Shown here one piece after another: positions 1 through 9,871 of a stretch of 64,000 nucleotides of DNA. The stretch is from Synechococcus sp. LTW-R. Lineage in GTDB: Bacteria; Cyanobacteriota; Cyanobacteriia; PCC-6307; Cyanobiaceae. The stretch is taken from assembly GCF_014217875.1 (NCBI RefSeq), contig NZ_CP059060.1:1302001-1366000 (forward strand). Reading direction: 5' to 3'. Below the pieces are notes generated by a model. It did not search any database and was not told the DNA's origin. It worked only from the letters and a program-made list of their open reading frames with translations. The first letter of the stretch is position 1. Each line of letters starts with the position of its first letter. The translations under genes were made by a program, and so were the position numbers.

Positions 1-2
1 CG

Positions 3-818
3 ACCTTGATCGGCGGCTTGGTGGTGGTGCTCGGGCGCTCCCGGGGGTGGCTCGTGGCGGACCTCGCCCCCGAGGCGATCCAGCCCCCCGCGACACCCAC
101 CGAGGCCAGCGACGGCCCTGGACATCCGCTGGCCGCGTGGCTCTGCAACCTCGGCCTGGTGGGCGTCGCCGTTGGCGTGGGCTGGCTCCTGCAACTGCTG
201 CTGCGGCAGCTGACAGGCTGGATCGGGGGCGGGGTAGCCACAGTGGGACAGGCCCTACCGGTGTTTCCCCTGGCGATCCTTGGGTCCCTGCTGGTGCGCT
301 GGCTGCTGCAGCGCAGCGGGCGGAGCCAATGGGCGTCGGCGCCCATCCAAAGCGAAGTCAGCACCCTGGCGGCCGATCTACTGATCGCCTCGGCCACCGC
401 CGGTCTCAACCTGCAACTGCTGCAGGCGAACTGGCTACCGATCAGCCTGCTGGCCGGGGCCGGCTTGGCCTGGAACCTCCTGATCAGTCTCTGGCTCGCC
501 CCCAAGCTGCTGCCCAAGGACTGGTTTGAGCGGGCCCTGGTGGAATTCGGCCAGGCCACCGGCGTGGCCGCGTCGGGCCTGCTGCTGCTGCGCATGGCGG
601 ACCCGGAGGACCACAGCGACGCCCTCCCGGCTTTCTCGCTGAAGCAGCTGCTGCTGCAACCCCTGCTGTCGGGCGGGGTGATCACCGTGGTGGCCCCCCT
701 GGCCGTGACGGGCTGGGGGCTGCCCCTCTGGACCCTGGTCTGCGCCGGCGTGATGCTGCTGGCCGCGGGCGCGGGCCTCTGGATCGCTCAGCTGCCGGAG
801 CTCGAGGAGGCCCGGTAG
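3..818 (+). CDS. Sodium/glutamate symporter family protein (GltS-like), 5' end outside window
   Basis: C-terminal part of a multi-pass inner-membrane carrier of the GltS (sodium:glutamate symporter) family. What I see is a run of hydrophobic segments and a stretch at about 515-660 reading WFERALVEFGQATG, then GLLLLRMADPE, then a KQLLLQP segment. These match the conserved second half of GltS proteins, which import glutamate with Na+. The frame is open to the first base, so the N-terminal half lies upstream and the first in-frame TTG is not a credible start. The last 31 bases overlap the convergent aldolase gene. Family assignment comes from remembered motifs; the transported substrate in this organism is inference. 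Confidence 0.75.
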   Translation, partial: TLIGGLVVVLGRSRGWLVADLAPEAIQPPATPTEASDGPGHPLAAWLCNLGLVGVAVGVGWLLQLLLRQLTGWIGGGVATVGQALPVFPLAILGSLLVRWLLQRSGRSQWASAPIQSEVSTLAADLLIASATAGLNLQLLQANWLPISLLAGAGLAWNLLISLWLAPKLLPKDWFERALVEFGQATGVAASGLLLLRMADPEDHSDALPAFSLKQLLLQPLLSGGVITVVAPLAVTGWGLPLWTLVCAGVMLLAAGAGLWIAQLPELEEAR

Positions 819-1465
819 AGGAGGGTGCGGAACTGATGGCGCACCTGCTCCATCTGCTCAGCACTCAGCAGCGGCGGCTCGCCAAGGGCGAGGGCCTGCA
901 GGTAGATCCGCGCCAGGGTTTCCACCTCGACGGCCAGGGCGAGAGCCTTGTCGAGGGTGGGGCCCACCGAGACCTGACCGTGCTGGGCCATCAGGCAGGC
1001 CAGCCGTCCCTCAAGGGCTTGGACCACACCGTCGGAGAGCTCCTGGGTTCCAAAGGTGGCGTAGGGGGCACAGCGGATGTCGTGACCGCCGGCCACCGCC
1101 GTCATGTAGTGGAAAGGAGGAATGTCCCGGCCATGGCAGGCCAGGGCGGTGGCGTGGATGGAGTGGCAGTGCAGCACCGCCTGCACCTCCGGGCGGCTGG
1201 CCAGGACGTCGGCATGCAGACGCCACTCCGAGGAGGGCCGGCGTTGGGGACGGCCATCGGCGGGGATGAAGAGGGGCTCACCCTTGAGATCCAGCGCCAC
1301 CAAGTCGTTGGGCTGCATCTGCTCATAGGGCAGGGAGCTGGGGGTAATCAGCATCCCGCCGGGGATGCGTACCGAGAGGTTGCCGGAGGTGCCCTGGTTG
1401 ATCCCGCTGGCCTGCATGCGCCGGGCGCAGTCGACGAGTTGCTCGCGCAGATCCAGATCAGACAT
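788..1465 (-). CDS. Class II aldolase, FucA type (probable 5-deoxyribulose/methylthioribulose-phosphate aldolase)
   Basis: 225 aa class II aldolase close to E. coli FucA along its whole length. It has GTSGNLSVR near the N-terminus, SSEW (the Glu contributed to catalysis in FucA), the HCHSIH zinc ligands, the CAPYATFGT block and the third zinc His in AQHGQV. The gene follows mtnA and overlaps its end by 8 bp, so the two are co-transcribed. A FucA-type aldolase beside MtnA is the signature of the DHAP shunt, which cleaves 5-deoxyribulose-1-phosphate (and can take the methylthio analogue) to DHAP plus an aldehyde. MtnB dehydratase of the ordinary methionine salvage pathway belongs to the same fold and is the main alternative; the residue pattern favours FucA. 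Confidence 0.8.
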   Translation of the reverse strand: MSDLDLREQLVDCARRMQASGINQGTSGNLSVRIPGGMLITPSSLPYEQMQPNDLVALDLKGEPLFIPADGRPQRRPSSEWRLHADVLASRPEVQAVLHCHSIHATALACHGRDIPPFHYMTAVAGGHDIRCAPYATFGTQELSDGVVQALEGRLACLMAQHGQVSVGPTLDKALALAVEVETLARIYLQALALGEPPLLSAEQMEQVRHQFRTLLYRASSSSGS

Positions 1466-2573
1466 CGGCGTAGAGCTCCTGGAGACCTTCGGCGCTGGCG
1501 GCGACGACGCCGCGCTCGGTGATCAAGGCCGTCACCAGGCGGGCCGGGGTGACATCAAAGGCGGGGTTAAAGCCAGGGCTGCCATCGGGGCTGAGCTGCA
1601 CGCTGGTGATCTGCCCATCGGGGCTGCGGCCCTGGATGTGGGTGACCTCCTCAGGGCTGCGGGCCTCGATGGGAATCTCGGCGACCCCGTCATCGATCTG
1701 CCAGTCGATCGTGGAGGCCGGCAGGGCGACATAGAAGGGGACGTTGTTGTCGCGCGCCGCCAGGGCCTTCAGGTAGGTCCCGATCTTGTTGCAGACATCG
1801 CCGCGGCGGGTGGTGCGGTCGGTGCCGACGATCACGGCATCCACCTGGCCGTGCTGCATGAGGTGCCCGCCGGCGTTGTCGACGATGACGGTGTGGGGAA
1901 CCCCTTCGCGGCCGAGCTCATAGGCGGTCAGCGAGGCGCCCTGGTTGCGGGGGCGGGTCTCATCGACCCAGACGTGAATATCGAGGCCAGCGCGGTGGGC
2001 CTTGTAGATCGGCGCGAGGGCCGTGCCCCAATCGACGGTGGCCAGCCAACCGGCATTGCAGTGGGTCAGGACGTTGAAGGTCTTACCCGGCCGAGCCGCG
2101 GCCAGCTCCTGGAAGATCGCGAGGCCGTGGTCGCCGATGGCCTCACACATCGCCACGTCCTCATCGGCGATGGCCGCTGCCTCGGATTGCGCCGCCTCCG
2201 CCCGCTGCTCAGGGGCCAGCGGCGCGACACGATCCCGGACCCGCTCGAGGGCCCAGCGCAGGTTCACGGCCGTGGGGCGGGTGGCATTGAGTTGCTCGAA
2301 GGCGGCCGCCAGGGCGGCATCGCTGGGGTCCACCTGCAGAGCGAGCATCAGGCCGTAGGCCCCGGTGACCCCGATCAGGGGGGCGCCGCGCACCACCATC
2401 GTGCGGATGGCCTCGGCGGCCTCATCGCAGCTGCTCAGGCGGCGGGTGGTGAAGCGGTGGGGCAGCAGGGTCTGATCGATGACCCCAACCGAGCGACCAC
2501 CCTCTTCGAGCCAGATGGTGCGCCAGGCCTGGCCGTCGATCTTCATGGGTGCTGCCCGCGCAAAGGACTGCAC
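1458..2573 (-). CDS. mtnA: S-methyl-5-thioribose-1-phosphate isomerase
   Basis: 371 aa, the usual length for MtnA, which isomerises 5-methylthioribose-1-phosphate (and 5-deoxyribose-1-phosphate) to the ribulose form. Visible landmarks are VVRGAPLIGVTGAYG in the N-terminal third, VLTHCNAGWLAT carrying the catalytic cysteine, and VIVGTDRTTRRGD with the catalytic aspartate, followed by NKIGTY. Its stop overlaps the start of the FucA-type aldolase, implying an operon that disposes of the 5'-deoxyadenosine left by radical-SAM enzymes and of methylthioadenosine. No mtnK, mtnP or other methionine salvage gene is in the window. Confidence 0.93.
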   Translation of the reverse strand: MQSFARAAPMKIDGQAWRTIWLEEGGRSVGVIDQTLLPHRFTTRRLSSCDEAAEAIRTMVVRGAPLIGVTGAYGLMLALQVDPSDAALAAAFEQLNATRPTAVNLRWALERVRDRVAPLAPEQRAEAAQSEAAAIADEDVAMCEAIGDHGLAIFQELAAARPGKTFNVLTHCNAGWLATVDWGTALAPIYKAHRAGLDIHVWVDETRPRNQGASLTAYELGREGVPHTVIVDNAGGHLMQHGQVDAVIVGTDRTTRRGDVCNKIGTYLKALAARDNNVPFYVALPASTIDWQIDDGVAEIPIEARSPEEVTHIQGRSPDGQITSVQLSPDGSPGFNPAFDVTPARLVTALITERGVVAASAEGLQELYADV

Positions 2574-2594
2574 CGATCATCTCCTCCAGCCCCC

Positions 2595-3140
2595 TCAGAT
2601 CGGGCGATAGCCCTGCCAATCGGGCACCTGGGGCTGACTGACGCCCGCCGGGTCGGGGCTGAGCTGCACATGCCAGCGCTCGCCTCCGAGCAGGTCCAAC
2701 TGCTCGAGGGCCAAGCAGTCATCGACCGCACAGAGGTCGTCCTTGTGTTGCTGCAGGGAGCCCTGGAGCCACTGGCGTTTCGCCGCGGCCTTGGCCGCCT
2801 GGGGGCTGCGGGCCACCACGAGACCGAACTGGTGCAGTTCCGCGAGGGAGTCCGGGCGGTAGGCGCCCAGGTTGACGAACCAGAGCTTCTCGGGCCGGGG
2901 CGCGGCGGGCTCGCGCCCCAAGCGCACCGTCCAGCCATCGATCGCGCGCACCGCCATGTAGGCATCCAGGTGCAGACCCTCACGCCTCCCGAACCACTGG
3001 CGCTTCAGCTCCGGGATGGTGGCCTCGAGGGTCGATCCAGCCACAAAGCGGACGTCATGGAGCTCGATCAGGCTGGAGGCAGTGCGCCCACCTAGGACCA
3101 CCAGAAATAGGGTTGGGGCGCTGGGGGATGGCGGCGTCAT
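2595..3140 (-). CDS. DUF1543 domain protein
   Basis: 181 aa. The N-terminal block LFLVVLGGR followed by SLIELHDVRFV is the DUF1543 signature, and the domain appears twice: the second copy starts around LWFVNLGAYRP with FGLVVARSPQAAK. The function of the family is unknown. The only usable start is the ATG whose complement occupies 3138-3140; it shares the bases CATG with the start of the methyltransferase on the other strand, so the two genes diverge with no intergenic DNA. Confidence 0.8.
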   Translation of the reverse strand: MTPPSPSAPTLFLVVLGGRTASSLIELHDVRFVAGSTLEATIPELKRQWFGRREGLHLDAYMAVRAIDGWTVRLGREPAAPRPEKLWFVNLGAYRPDSLAELHQFGLVVARSPQAAKAAAKRQWLQGSLQQHKDDLCAVDDCLALEQLDLLGGERWHVQLSPDPAGVSQPQVPDWQGYRPI

Positions 3141-3828
3141 GGACCTGTTTCAGCAGCAGTGGGCCACCTACCGGGCCGTGCTCGATCACGACCTGATGGA
3201 GCACCAAGCCATGAGCGCGGCCTGCGGGCAGCAGCTGCGGCAGTGCTGCGCGGAAGCCGAGGCCCCCAGCCTGGTGGATTTGGGCTGTGGCGATCTTGCC
3301 TTGCTGGCGCCGCTGCTGCGGGAGCTGCCCTTAGCGAACTACACCGGCTTGGATCTCTGCGCCGAAGTGCTGCCCCTGGCGCAGGCGGCCCTGGAGGGGG
3401 CGGCCTATCCCCGCCGCTGGATCGCCGGCGACCTACTGGGCTGGGCCTGCGATCCAGGCGGGGCCGCCGTGGACGTCATCCACAGCAGCTACGCGGTGCA
3501 CCACCTCCAGGACGCCGAGAAGGAGGAGTGGCTCGCCGGCTGCCGGCGGCGCATCGCCCCGGGCGGGTGCTTGATCTGGATCGATGTCTTCCGCGAGGCC
3601 GGGGAGAGCCGGTCGGACTACCTGGCCCACTACGGGGCCCGGGTGGGGAGCTGGAGCGACCTCAGCCCGCAGCAACGCCAAGCGGTCCTGGGACACATCC
3701 AGCGCTTTGACTACCCCGCCGAGCGGGGTGCCATTGAATCTATGGCGGCGGCCGCCGGCTGGTCATGGCAATGGGCCTGGCAAGGGCGCCACGGCGCCGA
3801 GGCCATGGCCGTGCTCAGCCCCGTTTAG
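3139..3828 (+). CDS. SAM-dependent class I methyltransferase
   Basis: 229 aa when started at ATG 3139 (MDLFQQQW). Motif I is VDLGCGDLALLAPLL, followed by an acidic loop (YTGLDLCAEVL) and IHSSYAVHHLQD with CLIWIDVFREAGE, the pattern of small-molecule methyltransferases such as the UbiE/Tam type. The substrate is not evident. The frame is open further upstream but lies antisense to the DUF1543 coding region, so the 3139 start is preferred. The stop overlaps the stop of sufS by a few bases (convergent). Confidence 0.8.
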   Translation: MDLFQQQWATYRAVLDHDLMEHQAMSAACGQQLRQCCAEAEAPSLVDLGCGDLALLAPLLRELPLANYTGLDLCAEVLPLAQAALEGAAYPRRWIAGDLLGWACDPGGAAVDVIHSSYAVHHLQDAEKEEWLAGCRRRIAPGGCLIWIDVFREAGESRSDYLAHYGARVGSWSDLSPQQRQAVLGHIQRFDYPAERGAIESMAAAAGWSWQWAWQGRHGAEAMAVLSPV

Positions 3829-5102
3829 CTGTGCTCGCGCAGGAAGCTGATCGTTCCCTGGAGTTCATCGGCGAACCGATCGATCTCCTCGAGCGTCGTC
3901 GTAAAGCTGAGGCTGGCCCGCGCTGAAGCGCTGAGGCCGTAATGGCGGTGCAGGGGCTGGGTGCAGTGGTGGCCGCTGCGAATGCAGATGCCCGCGGAGT
4001 CGAGCAGGGCCGAGATGTCGTTGGCATGGACACCCTCCACGTGGAAGGCCGCCAGCGCCGCCCGATCCGGCTGTTGCTCGGGTGTTGGCCCGAGCACGGT
4101 CAGGCCATCAATGGTCTGCAGCCGTGTAAAGAGATGGGCTGTGAGCTGCTGCTCCCAGGCGTGGATGCGATCAAGGCCCAAGGCCTGGAGGTAATCCAGG
4201 GCTGCCCCCATGCCGATCGCCTCGCCGATGGCGGGGGTCCCGGCTTCGAACTTGTGGGGCAGGCCGGCCCAGCTGCTGTGGTCCAGGTAGACGTCCTGAA
4301 TCATCTCGCCGCCGCCGAGGAAGGGCGGCATCGCCTCGAGCAGGGCCTCTTGGCCCCAGAGGAAGCCCATGCCCGTCGGGCCGCAGAGCTTGTGGGAGCT
4401 GCCGACCAGGAAGTCAGCGCCCAAGTCTTTGACGTTGACCGGCAGGTGCGGAAGGCTCTGGCAGGCATCCACCAGCACCAGGGCACCAGCGGCATGGGCG
4501 AGGTCGGCCACCGCACGGATCGGGTTGAGGCAGCCCAGGGTGTTGCTGACGTGTACCAGGCTCACCAGCCGGGTGCGCTCGTTGATCTTGCTGCGCAGGT
4601 CCTCGAGATCCAGTTCACCGCTGCCTGTCAGTCCGGCGTGGCGCAGGACGCAGCCGGTGCGGTCCGCCAGCAGCTGCCAGGGCACGAGGTTGCTGTGGTG
4701 CTCCATCACCGTCAGCAGCACCTCATCGCCAGGGCGAAGGTTCGCTTCCCCCCAGCTGCGGGCCACAAGATTGATGGCCTCACTCGCATTGCGGGTGAAA
4801 ACGATTTCGTTCGGGGTCGAGGCGTCCACAAAGGCAGCAGCTTTGGCCCGCGCACCCTCAAAGCCCTCGGTGGCCCGGGCACTCAGCTGGTGGGCGCCGC
4901 GATGGACGTTGGCGTTGTCGTGGTCGTAGTAGTGCTGCAGCGCCTCAAGCACCTGGCGGGGCTTTTGGCTGGTGGCGGCGTGATCGAGGTAGATCAAGGG
5001 CTGGCCCAGGCAGGCCTTCTGCGCCAGCAGGGGGAAGTCCTGGCGGGTCTGGGCCGCCAGATCCACCGCGGGAACGCTCATCAGGCCGGCGGAGCTGCTC
5101 AT
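3825..5102 (-). CDS. sufS: Cysteine desulfurase SufS
   Basis: 425 aa PLP enzyme that mobilises sulfur from cysteine for Fe-S cluster assembly. The PLP lysine sits in VGSSHKLCGPTG and the persulfide cysteine in IRSGHHCTQPLH. The N-terminus (DFPLLAQKACLGQPLIYLDHAATSQKP, in two halves around LDHAATSQ) is typical of group II desulfurases. The frame stays open upstream inside sufD, but the ATG at 5100-5102 overlaps the sufD stop as ATGA and gives the normal family length. It is the last gene of the ftrC-sufBCDS operon. Confidence 0.95.
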   Translation of the reverse strand: MSSSAGLMSVPAVDLAAQTRQDFPLLAQKACLGQPLIYLDHAATSQKPRQVLEALQHYYDHDNANVHRGAHQLSARATEGFEGARAKAAAFVDASTPNEIVFTRNASEAINLVARSWGEANLRPGDEVLLTVMEHHSNLVPWQLLADRTGCVLRHAGLTGSGELDLEDLRSKINERTRLVSLVHVSNTLGCLNPIRAVADLAHAAGALVLVDACQSLPHLPVNVKDLGADFLVGSSHKLCGPTGMGFLWGQEALLEAMPPFLGGGEMIQDVYLDHSSWAGLPHKFEAGTPAIGEAIGMGAALDYLQALGLDRIHAWEQQLTAHLFTRLQTIDGLTVLGPTPEQQPDRAALAAFHVEGVHANDISALLDSAGICIRSGHHCTQPLHRHYGLSASARASLSFTTTLEEIDRFADELQGTISFLREHS

Positions 5103-6337
5103 GCCGACTCCAGCTCCAACTGATCCAGGGGGCACCACTGGCGAGCGGGCTCCGGCAGGGTGCGCAGGACCTCTTCGCAGAAGGCGCGCTTCAGCAGGCC
5201 GGCGGCTTGCTCGGCCCAAATGCCGCGGCTCTGGAGGTAAAATAGCTCGTCGGGGTGCAGGCTGCTGACCGTGGCGCCGTGGGCGCACTTCACGTCATCG
5301 GCCACGATCTCGAGCTCGGGCTTGGTATCGATCCGCGCCCGGTCCGAGAGCAGCAGGTTGCGGCTCAACTGGGCCGCATTGGTCCGCTGGGCTTCACGGG
5401 GAACCCGCACCGCACCGTTGAAGACGCTCCGGCCTTGGCCGGCCGCCACGGCCTTGTGCACCTGATCGAGCTCCCCTTCCGGGCCCGAGAACTGCACGAA
5501 GCTGTGGGTGTCAGCGATCTGCTGCCCCCCGACCAATTGCAAGCCCCGCAGGGTGGAGTGGGCCTGGCCGTCCACCTGCACCAGCCGGGGTTCATGGCGG
5601 GCCAGTCCCCAGCCCGCTGCGACGTTGCTCAGGGCCGCTTGACTCTCCGGCTCTTGCTCAACCGCAATGTGGCTGAAAAGGGCGGCATCGCTGTTGCCCA
5701 AGGCCACCAGGCCATGGCGCAGCTGGGCGCTGCGGGCCAGATGGGCTTCGATCACCACGCTGACCAGCCCCGCCCCCTGGGCCTCAATCAGCTGGGAGAG
5801 GTCCAGCTCGGCCTTCTCCTCCAGCACCAGGAGGATGCGCAGCGGGAGCATCCCGCCGGCGCAGGCACTGACCAATTCCAGGGCAACCGACGTGCGGCTT
5901 TTGACCCGCAGGGCGAGCAGCTGTGTGGCGCTGGCGTGGTTCAACTCCACCGGCCAGTGCTGCTCGCAGCTGGTGGCCGCCAGGGTGTGGCCCAACCCTT
6001 GGGCCACCTCGGAGGCGCTCAGGGGCTCCAACCCCTCCGGCAGGGTCGCGCCAGCGAGGGGATCGCTGGACCCATCCAGCTGGAGCTGAAGACCTGAGCC
6101 GCTCGCGCCAGCGCTCGGCTGGGCCGCCTGTGGGGCACCCAGGGGAAGCCCCTTCAAGAGGCTGAGGTCGGTGAAGCGCCAGTCCTCCATGCGCGAGGAG
6201 GGCACACCCTGCTGGGCCAAGGCATCACGGCCGCGCTGCTGCACGGCAGCCAAGGAACCCGAGGCTGGGGGGAGCTCGGAGAGCCAATGCTCCAGCCAAG
6301 CTGACCGCTGGGTGGGGGCGCTGAGGCTGGCGGTCAT
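5099..6337 (-). CDS. sufD: Fe-S cluster assembly scaffold subunit SufD
   Basis: 412 aa member of the SufBD family that forms the SufBC2D scaffold. Support comes from MEDWRFTDLSLL near residue 50, VPREAQRTNAAQLSRN, and the C-terminal core CAHGATVSSLHPDELFYL with QSRGI, all standard in SufD. Its start overlaps the sufC stop by one base and its stop overlaps the sufS start, so the operon is translationally coupled through sufC-D-S. Confidence 0.94.
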   Translation of the reverse strand: MTASLSAPTQRSAWLEHWLSELPPASGSLAAVQQRGRDALAQQGVPSSRMEDWRFTDLSLLKGLPLGAPQAAQPSAGASGSGLQLQLDGSSDPLAGATLPEGLEPLSASEVAQGLGHTLAATSCEQHWPVELNHASATQLLALRVKSRTSVALELVSACAGGMLPLRILLVLEEKAELDLSQLIEAQGAGLVSVVIEAHLARSAQLRHGLVALGNSDAALFSHIAVEQEPESQAALSNVAAGWGLARHEPRLVQVDGQAHSTLRGLQLVGGQQIADTHSFVQFSGPEGELDQVHKAVAAGQGRSVFNGAVRVPREAQRTNAAQLSRNLLLSDRARIDTKPELEIVADDVKCAHGATVSSLHPDELFYLQSRGIWAEQAAGLLKRAFCEEVLRTLPEPARQWCPLDQLELESA

Positions 6338-7134
6338 CAGGCCACCTCCGCTGCGGCCAAGGCGGCCAGCTCCTGGTCGACCCAGTCGTAACCGCGCTCT
6401 TCCAGTTCCAAGGCCAGCTCTTTGCCGCCCGTGCGCAGCATCCGGCCCGCGGCCATCACGTGGACGTAGTCCGGGGTGATCGCATCGAGCAGCCGCTGGT
6501 AGTGGGTGATCAGCAGGGTCGCGTTGTCGGGGCTCGCCAGCTGATTGACGCCACCGGCCACGATCCGCAGGGCATCGATGTCCAGGCCGGAATCGGTCTC
6601 ATCGAGGATCGCCACCATGGGATCCAGCAGAGCCATCTGCAGAATCTCGTTGCGCTTTTTCTCGCCGCCGCTGAAGCCCTCGTTGACGGAGCGATCCAGG
6701 AAGGCGGGATCCATCTGAACCACCTGGAGGCGCTCGCGAACGAGGTCCTCAAAGGCAAAGGTGTCGAGCTCCTCGTCGCCCTTCTCGGCGCGGCGGGCAT
6801 TGGTGGCGACCCGCAGGAACTCCAGATTGCTCACGCCTGGGATTTCGACCGGGTACTGGAAACCCAGGAAGACCCCTGTGCGCGCCCGTTGTTCGGGGTC
6901 CAGCTCCAGCAGGTTCTCGCCGCGGTAGGTGACGCTGCCGCCGGTGACGGTGTAGGCGGGATGACCCGCCAGCACCTTGGAGAGGGTGCTCTTACCGCTG
7001 CCGTTGCGGCCCATCACCGCGTGGATTTCGCCGGCACGAATCGTCAGATTGACGCCCTTGAGGATCTCCTTGTCCTCGACGCGAGCGTGGAGATCCCGGA
7101 TCTCAAGCAGCACTGGAGCGTCAGGGCGAATCAC
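6337..7134 (-). CDS. sufC: Fe-S cluster assembly ATPase SufC
   Basis: 265 aa ABC-type ATPase that drives the SufBCD scaffold. Walker A is [13 protein letters not shown], the signature is [13 protein letters not shown] (the modified SufC form), and Walker B is [13 protein letters not shown]. The conserved [11 protein letters not shown] block of SufC is also present. A gap of 74 bp separates it from sufB upstream; it abuts sufD downstream. Confidence 0.96.
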   Translation of the reverse strand: MIRPDAPVLLEIRDLHARVEDKEILKGVNLTIRAGEIHAVMGRNGSGKSTLSKVLAGHPAYTVTGGSVTYRGENLLELDPEQRARTGVFLGFQYPVEIPGVSNLEFLRVATNARRAEKGDEELDTFAFEDLVRERLQVVQMDPAFLDRSVNEGFSGGEKKRNEILQMALLDPMVAILDETDSGLDIDALRIVAGGVNQLASPDNATLLITHYQRLLDAITPDYVHVMAAGRMLRTGGKELALELEERGYDWVDQELAALAAAEVA

Positions 7135-7208
7135 GGAGGAAGGGAGACGAAGGGAAACAGAGAAAGGAATGGGAGCGGCCGAACCGGGGCCGCCCTCAGC
7201 GTTGGGAT

Positions 7209-8651
<1,443 letters not shown>

Positions 8652-8660
8652 TGGCGAGCC

Positions 8661-9014
8661 TCAACCACCGGTGTGGGCTTTGACGTCTTCCATGGAGATG
8701 GTCTGGTTCTCGCCGCGGAAGGGGTTGTCCTCGGTCAGGAACAGCATGCAATGGCACTCCTTGCGCTCACGCATGGGCACACAGGGGCAGTTCCAGAAGG
8801 CTTGGGCGACTTCGGCTTCCTTGTCTTCGTAGTGGCGGCAAGGGCAGAGAGCGCCGCCCAATTCATCCTTGTGACGGGCCAGCCCCTCGAGCACAACAGC
8901 GGTGACGCTGGGATCGCTGCAGAAGTAGGTCCCCGTGCGCTGCGCGTAGGTCTCCGCAAACTTGCGGATCACCTCAAGGCTGTCGCTGGCTGACGGGGAG
9001 GGGGCTGCAGACAT
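8661..9014 (-). CDS. ftrC: Ferredoxin-thioredoxin reductase catalytic chain
   Basis: 117 aa catalytic beta subunit of ferredoxin:thioredoxin reductase, which passes electrons from photosynthetic ferredoxin to thioredoxin through a 4Fe-4S cluster and an active disulfide. The family cysteine pattern is present: YFCSDPS, then LCPCRHYED, then FWNCPCVPMRE and ECHCMLFL. It is the first gene of the suf transcription unit (9 bp before sufB), tying an Fe-S enzyme of redox regulation to cluster assembly. The variable chain (ftrV) is not in the window. Confidence 0.93.
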   Translation of the reverse strand: MSAAPSPSASDSLEVIRKFAETYAQRTGTYFCSDPSVTAVVLEGLARHKDELGGALCPCRHYEDKEAEVAQAFWNCPCVPMRERKECHCMLFLTEDNPFRGENQTISMEDVKAHTGG

Positions 9015-9067
9015 GAGCGCAGGGACGAAGCTTGAACGTGCGGACCGGCGACCCGTCCACCACCAAC

Positions 9068-9091
9068 TTACGAAACACCACGGTTTCGTAA
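9068..9091. promoter_or_regulatory. Perfect palindrome between ftrC-suf and sufR, probable SufR operator
   Basis: TTACGAAAC, six bases, GTTTCGTAA: both 9-base arms match perfectly. It lies in the 217-bp divergent region between ftrC and sufR, about 54 bp upstream of the ftrC start. In Synechocystis SufR binds a CAAC-N6-GTTG repeat between sufB and sufR; here the inner arms are AAAC-N6-GTTT with the same six-base spacing. Assignment to SufR is inference from position and spacing. Confidence 0.7.
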
Positions 9092-9231
9092 TTCGACGAT
9101 AGAGACCAAGGGCGTCGCCAGTGAAAGGCCATTGTTGCGCGTTGCCGGCGCCAATCGGGGCCTGGAGCCGTCAGCCCACACTCGCCAGTGCCCGTTGGGC
9201 CGTGGCATGGTGTGGTTGACCGCCTCAAACC

Positions 9232-9867
9232 ATGAGCGTCTCCGCCCAGGCACCTACCCGCGAAGCCGCTCTGAGCCTGATGTTGCGGCAGGGTGAGCTC
9301 ACGGCAGCCCAGCTCGCCGAGACCCTGCAGGTGTCCGTCCAGGTCATGCGGCGCCATTTGCGCTCCTTAGAAGAAGAGGGATTGGTCGAGGCCAGTCCAT
9401 CCAGCGAAGGCCAGGGCCGGCCCAGCAACCGCTGGCGACTCACCACCCGTGGCCGCGGGCATTTCCCCAACGGCAGCGAGCACTTCGCCTTGGGTCTCCT
9501 CAGCTCGATGACCGCCAATCTGCCCAGCGGCATGGTGGAAGAGCTGCTCGAGCGGCAGGCCAGCGAGAAGGCCGAGGACTACCGCCAGCAAATCGGAGAG
9601 GGCACGGTTCCCGAACGGCTGGAGCGGCTGGTGGAGCTGCGGCGGGGCGAGGGTTACGTCGCCGAATTCCACGCCGAACCCGGGCAGAACAGCTGGGTGC
9701 TCAGCGAGTTCCACTGCTCGGTCCAATCCATTGCCCAGCAATTCCCCTGCGTCTGCGAGCAGGAACTGGAACTGATTCGCCACACCTTCCCGGACTGCCA
9801 GGTCGATCGGGTGCACTGGTTACTCGAAGGCAACCAGGCCTGCGGCTTCCGGCTCGCGCCGAGCTGA
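9232..9867 (+). CDS. sufR: Iron-sulfur cluster biosynthesis repressor SufR
   Basis: 211 aa transcription factor, DeoR-like winged helix at the N-terminus (AQLAETLQVSVQVMRRHLRS, then LEEEGLVEA) and a C-terminal region with the cysteines that hold an Fe-S cluster (EFHCSVQS, FPCVCEQEL, FPDCQVDR, QACGFRL). SufR with a cluster represses the suf operon; losing the cluster lifts repression. The position, divergent from ftrC-sufBCDS across a perfect palindrome, fits this exactly. Confidence 0.93.
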   Translation: MSVSAQAPTREAALSLMLRQGELTAAQLAETLQVSVQVMRRHLRSLEEEGLVEASPSSEGQGRPSNRWRLTTRGRGHFPNGSEHFALGLLSSMTANLPSGMVEELLERQASEKAEDYRQQIGEGTVPERLERLVELRRGEGYVAEFHAEPGQNSWVLSEFHCSVQSIAQQFPCVCEQELELIRHTFPDCQVDRVHWLLEGNQACGFRLAPS

Positions 9868-9871
9868 CGCC

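Noticed and set aside
1365-3095. Long plus-strand open frame of 576 codons
   Set aside because: Antisense to mtnA and the DUF1543 gene; its translation is low-complexity and shows no family motif.
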